Positions 60,940 to 64,000 of a DNA stretch of 64,000 nt are shown in pieces. This DNA comes from Amborella trichopoda (Eukaryota; Streptophyta; Magnoliopsida; Amborellales; Amborellaceae). The notes under the pieces are model-generated. The model saw nothing but the letters and a program-made list of their open reading frames with translations, did no database searches and was not told where the DNA came from. The DNA lies in assembly GCF_000471905.2 (NCBI RefSeq), contig NW_006499913.1, positions 3,408,112 to 3,472,111 of the forward strand, given 5' to 3'. Both the position numbers and the translations under genes were made by a program. Position 1 is the stretch's first letter. Each line of letters opens with the position of its first letter.

Positions 60940-62090
60940 CTCTTTTTCCATCGTTTTCCTACTTAAGCAACTGATTAAGAAGTTCTGGGTGAAGGAAAAA
61001 GACCTCCATATGGTCTTCATTGATTTAGAGAAGGCATACGATAGGATACCTAGAGATTTAATTTTGTGGGTGTTGGAAAAGAAATGAGTCACGAGAGGCT
61101 ATATTGACATAGCGAGAGATATGTACAAGAGAGCGCTAACTAGTGTGTGAGCAATTAGCAGAGAGACAAGTGAGTAGTGACAATGGGCCTACATTAGGGG
61201 TCAGCACTGAGCCCATATCTCTGTCTTGGTCATGGACAAGTTAACCTGGCACCTACAAGGTGAGGTACCGTGGTATATGTTGTTCGCTAATGACATAGTT
61301 TTGATCGACGAGACTAGAGGCAGTGTCAATGCAAAGTTAGAACGTTGGAGGGCTGCTCTAGAATCTAAAGGTTTTAAAATTAGATGGACTAAAACATAAT
61401 ATATGGAATGCAAGTTTAGTAATAATAGGAGTAGAAATGAGGAAGTAGTCAAGATTGATGGTGAAGAAATACCTAAAAGAGATTGTTTCTGATATCTAGG
61501 GTCGATAATCTAGGAGAATAGAGAGATTTAGGAAGGTATCACATATAAAATTAGAGCTGGGTGGGCGAAGTAGAGATGTGCATCTAGAGTTTTAAGTGAT
61601 TGCTGGATACCATTGAGACTGAAGGGGAAGTTCTATAGGACGGTTGTAAGACCAACCATGCTTTATGGAACAGAATATTGGATAGTCAAGAAACAACATA
61701 TTTATAAGATGAGGGTTGCTAAGATGAGGATGTTGAGAGGGATGAGTGGCAAGATAAGAAAAAAAATCGGAATGAATACCTACTTCAGAACTTAGGTGCG
61801 GTTTCAATGAGTGATAAGATGAGGGAAAATAGACTTAGGAGGGCTAGCTATGTGCAACATTGACGTAATACAACAACGGTTAGGACGTGCGATTTATTTC
61901 AAGTGGAAGGATCTAAAAGGACAAGGAGAAGGCCTAAAAGGACATGGATAGAAGTAGTGAGAAAAGATATGGTGACTTTTAGTCTTACTGAGGGTATGAC
62001 CCTTGAGAGAGAAGAATGAAAGAATATGATTCATGTAGTCGAGCCCAAATAGTTGGGATAAGGCTTGGATGATGATGATGATGACGATCT
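60940..62090 (+). pseudogene. Decayed RTE-type LINE in an intron of the Tudor/RCC1-like gene
   Basis: Broken frames carry reverse transcriptase motifs: KDLHMVFIDLEKAYDRIPRD (about 61000-61060), [16 protein letters not shown] (about 61185-61215) and FANDIVLID (about 61285-61310, with the catalytic YADD-type box as FAND). These are followed by FYRTVVRPTMLYGTEYW (about 61630-61680) and MRMLRGMSGK. The element ends CCCAAATAGTTGGGATAAGG, then CTTGGATGATGATGATGATG, the RTE-type tail. Several stops make it inactive. Confidence 0.85.
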
Positions 62091-62099
62091 GACTTTTTT

Positions 62100-63100
62100 A
62101 TCATCTAACTTCTAATTTCATTTGTTTTCTTACAACATCATTTTTAAGCCACCTTATGTTTTTTCTTTTCATGTTTTCTGCATTCTAAGTTTGATTTCAA
62201 GCTGACTCCCAGCTTGGACATTAAACACTGTTGTTCTTGTCCAGAAAAAAAAAATACTATTGTTTTGATTGTAAAGTTTTTGTGAAGAATTCTCTAGGCA
62301 TGTTAAGGCAGGGGATATATGCACTTTGATTCCTTTTTTTGGTGGGGTCGATGGGTAGGTCAGCACGGGCTTGGGGGCAGAATCTTGCAATTGTAAAAAA
62401 AGGGAATCAATCAAGCGCATGCCGAAGTCCCTTTTTAAAATGTCTCCTTGAGCCAGCTCTTTACTCTCATATTTGCTTTACACGTGTGTGTGTGCATGCT
62501 TTCCACTCGCACGAAGCAGCAAGCGCATGCATGCGCTGATGCACACACGTATTTTATCAAGTGTATAGAAACTTGCCTTGGGCATGGTACTTAGCCCTAG
62601 CCAAGGCGCGTTACTCGGGTGAGTGATGGACTTGCCCAAGTACTTGATAGGGCCAAATACCTAGAATTTTTTTAAAAAAATAAGAAAAAATATAAAAATA
62701 AAATGATGGTAGTAAAAGTTAAATAAAACCAAAAGAAACCTTAAAAAGTCCAAATAAGCTTAAAAAAGTTCAAAAAAATGGATTAAAAAATATTGATTTA
62801 TAGTTGGGGACATTTAAAAAATCCAAAAAAAAAGGAAAATATAAAAATGGGGCTTATGACAAAATAAACTCACCATTATTTGCCGAAAAAACGTAAATTA
62901 TATATAATTTTTTTAAACAATCCATTTTTTTTACTATTTTTGGGATTTTTTAAATTCTCTTTATGTATCCCAAGTTGTAGATACAAAATGGGGCAACTCG
63001 AGTCCTGTAACAATGATCTTACCTTAAGATTAATGCATACTCAGGCAAATGAGCTTTTTATTTACTAAAATCTAATAAATAAGCATATATATATATATAT
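62100..63100. other. Probable intron, no exon recognised
   Basis: Lies after the last visible exon of the Tudor/RCC1-like gene. It holds a GC-rich patch with internal inverted words (62560-62660) and AT-rich low-complexity DNA (62660-62950). I saw no open piece in phase with the exon ending at 60758. Confidence 0.5.
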
Positions 63101-63103
63101 ATA

Positions 63104-63578
63104 GAAAAAGTCTTCCCAAATCCTATAGGTAAAAATGAACAGTGATTTCGCCTATACTCATCACCATCAAAGTTCATCGCACAGTCATGGTTGTCTGGTA
63201 GTGTTTCAATTTTCATTTTTTTTACAAATCGGAATGATTTGAAATTTGGAGCGTGTGTACATCTTAGTGAGGCACATCTAATAAAAATGTGAAAAAAATA
63301 ATTCGCAAAACATAAATTGACCAGAATACCCCCTTAAATTTTTTACGATACTTTGGTCAATTTATATTTTACAATTTTTTTTTATTTTTTTTTATTTTAA
63401 TAGATTCGCTTATTTTTGATGAATAGACGTTCCAAATTTCAGATCATTCCGATTTATAGACAAAAAATGAAAATTAAAACACTACTGGACAACTGTGATC
63501 GTGCGATGAAGTTTGGATGGTGATGAGGATAGGCGAAATCACTGTTTATTTTCACTAGGCATTTTGTAGTATCTTCCA
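63104..63578. mobile_element. Fold-back MITE with GACCAGAATACCCC core
   Basis: The left end leads into GAACAGTGATTTCGCCTA, and the same sequence is reversed at about 63529-63550. The arms continue through CATCACCATC and CGGAATGATTTGAAATTT. The centre is GACCAGAATACCCC...GATACTTTGGTCA. AT microsatellites lie on both sides. Confidence 0.8.
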
Positions 63579-63597
63579 TATATATATATATATATAT

Positions 63598-63991
63598 GAA
63601 AAAAGTTTATAGAGAACCTAGGCTCTAAACAAGCAAGTTTGATCCTACCTCAAAAATTTCACTAGAATAGGTTGTTTTGATGCCCAAATATCCTCAAATT
63701 GATCATCTTGATATCAAGATGCATGAACATGAGAAAAACATGGATTTCAAGTTTTGGAAATAGTGCATCTTGTAACTCATTTTTGGATCGTCAATTTTCA
63801 AGATTTCCAAGTTTTCATAGATCTGCTCAATCTACACTACTTTTGAAGCTTTAAATTTTATAATTAAATATAAAAATATATTTTAAGGCTGTCACAAAGA
63901 TTTCCAGTATTGAAACCATATTTCTCGACATTATTTAAAGGTGGGCTCTAATTTGATTGTTTAGAGCCTTGGCTCTATACAAATTCCACCC
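63598..63991. mobile_element. MITE, Mutator-like family, copy L
   Basis: It starts GAAAAAAGTTTATAGAGAAC and ends GCTCTATACAAATTCCACCC. It sits in an AT microsatellite, with TATATATAT on both sides; the right copy is the last nine bases of the window. Confidence 0.88.
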
Positions 63992-64000
63992 TATATATAT

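Noticed and set aside
60890..61087. 65-codon open frame with FIDLEKAYDRIP as a possible host gene
   Set aside because: It is the reverse transcriptase start of a decayed RTE element lying in an intron.

Overview
The window is nuclear DNA from a flowering plant. The protein-coding genes have many short exons with GT..AG junctions, they belong to plant-specific families, and the AT-rich spaces between them are packed with plant transposable elements. I cannot name the species. There is one assembly gap of Ns (16240-16415).

Four gene models can be supported. (1) A MYB-CC (GARP/PHR1-like) transcription factor on +, about 7002-14276, six coding exons. Its third exon has a doubtful boundary or a small frameshift. 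(2) A complete ENH1-type chloroplast PDZ-rubredoxin protein on +, 18254-22229, six exons, 272 residues, every splice phase consistent. (3) A complete NF-YA CCAAT-box subunit on -, 26061 down to 23178, five coding exons, 326 residues, with a miR169 target site just after the stop codon. It is convergent with ENH1. (4) The 5' part of a large gene on +, from 50902, thirteen exons to 60758 and continuing past the window. It encodes two PTM/DIR17-type Tudor-like domains followed by an RCC1-like propeller region. I know of no name for this architecture. A possible 5' end of a fifth gene lies on - near 39945-40058.

Layout: 1-7000 is repeat-rich intergenic DNA and upstream leader. 7-14 kb is the MYB-CC gene, with MITEs in its introns. 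15-18 kb is MITEs plus the gap. 18-26 kb holds ENH1 and NF-YA. 26.5-32.2 kb is a degenerate Copia retrotransposon, interrupted in gag by a hAT-like element that itself carries a fold-back element. 32.7-35.3 kb is an internally deleted LTR element on -, keeping only gag. 35.4-38.0 kb and 46.4-48.35 kb are decayed L1-type LINEs. 38-50.8 kb is otherwise intergenic, with MITEs. 50.9-64 kb is the Tudor/RCC1-like gene, with an RTE-type LINE and fold-back elements in or near its last visible intron.

The strongest non-genic signal is a MITE family of about 390 bp with at least twelve copies in 64 kb. Most copies have recognisable 9-bp target duplications, which points to Mutator-type mobilisation. 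A second group of fold-back elements shares a central palindrome built on GACCAAAATACCCC. The genes do not form a pathway; they are ordinary neighbours in a transposon-rich region. No tRNA, rRNA or CRISPR array was seen.
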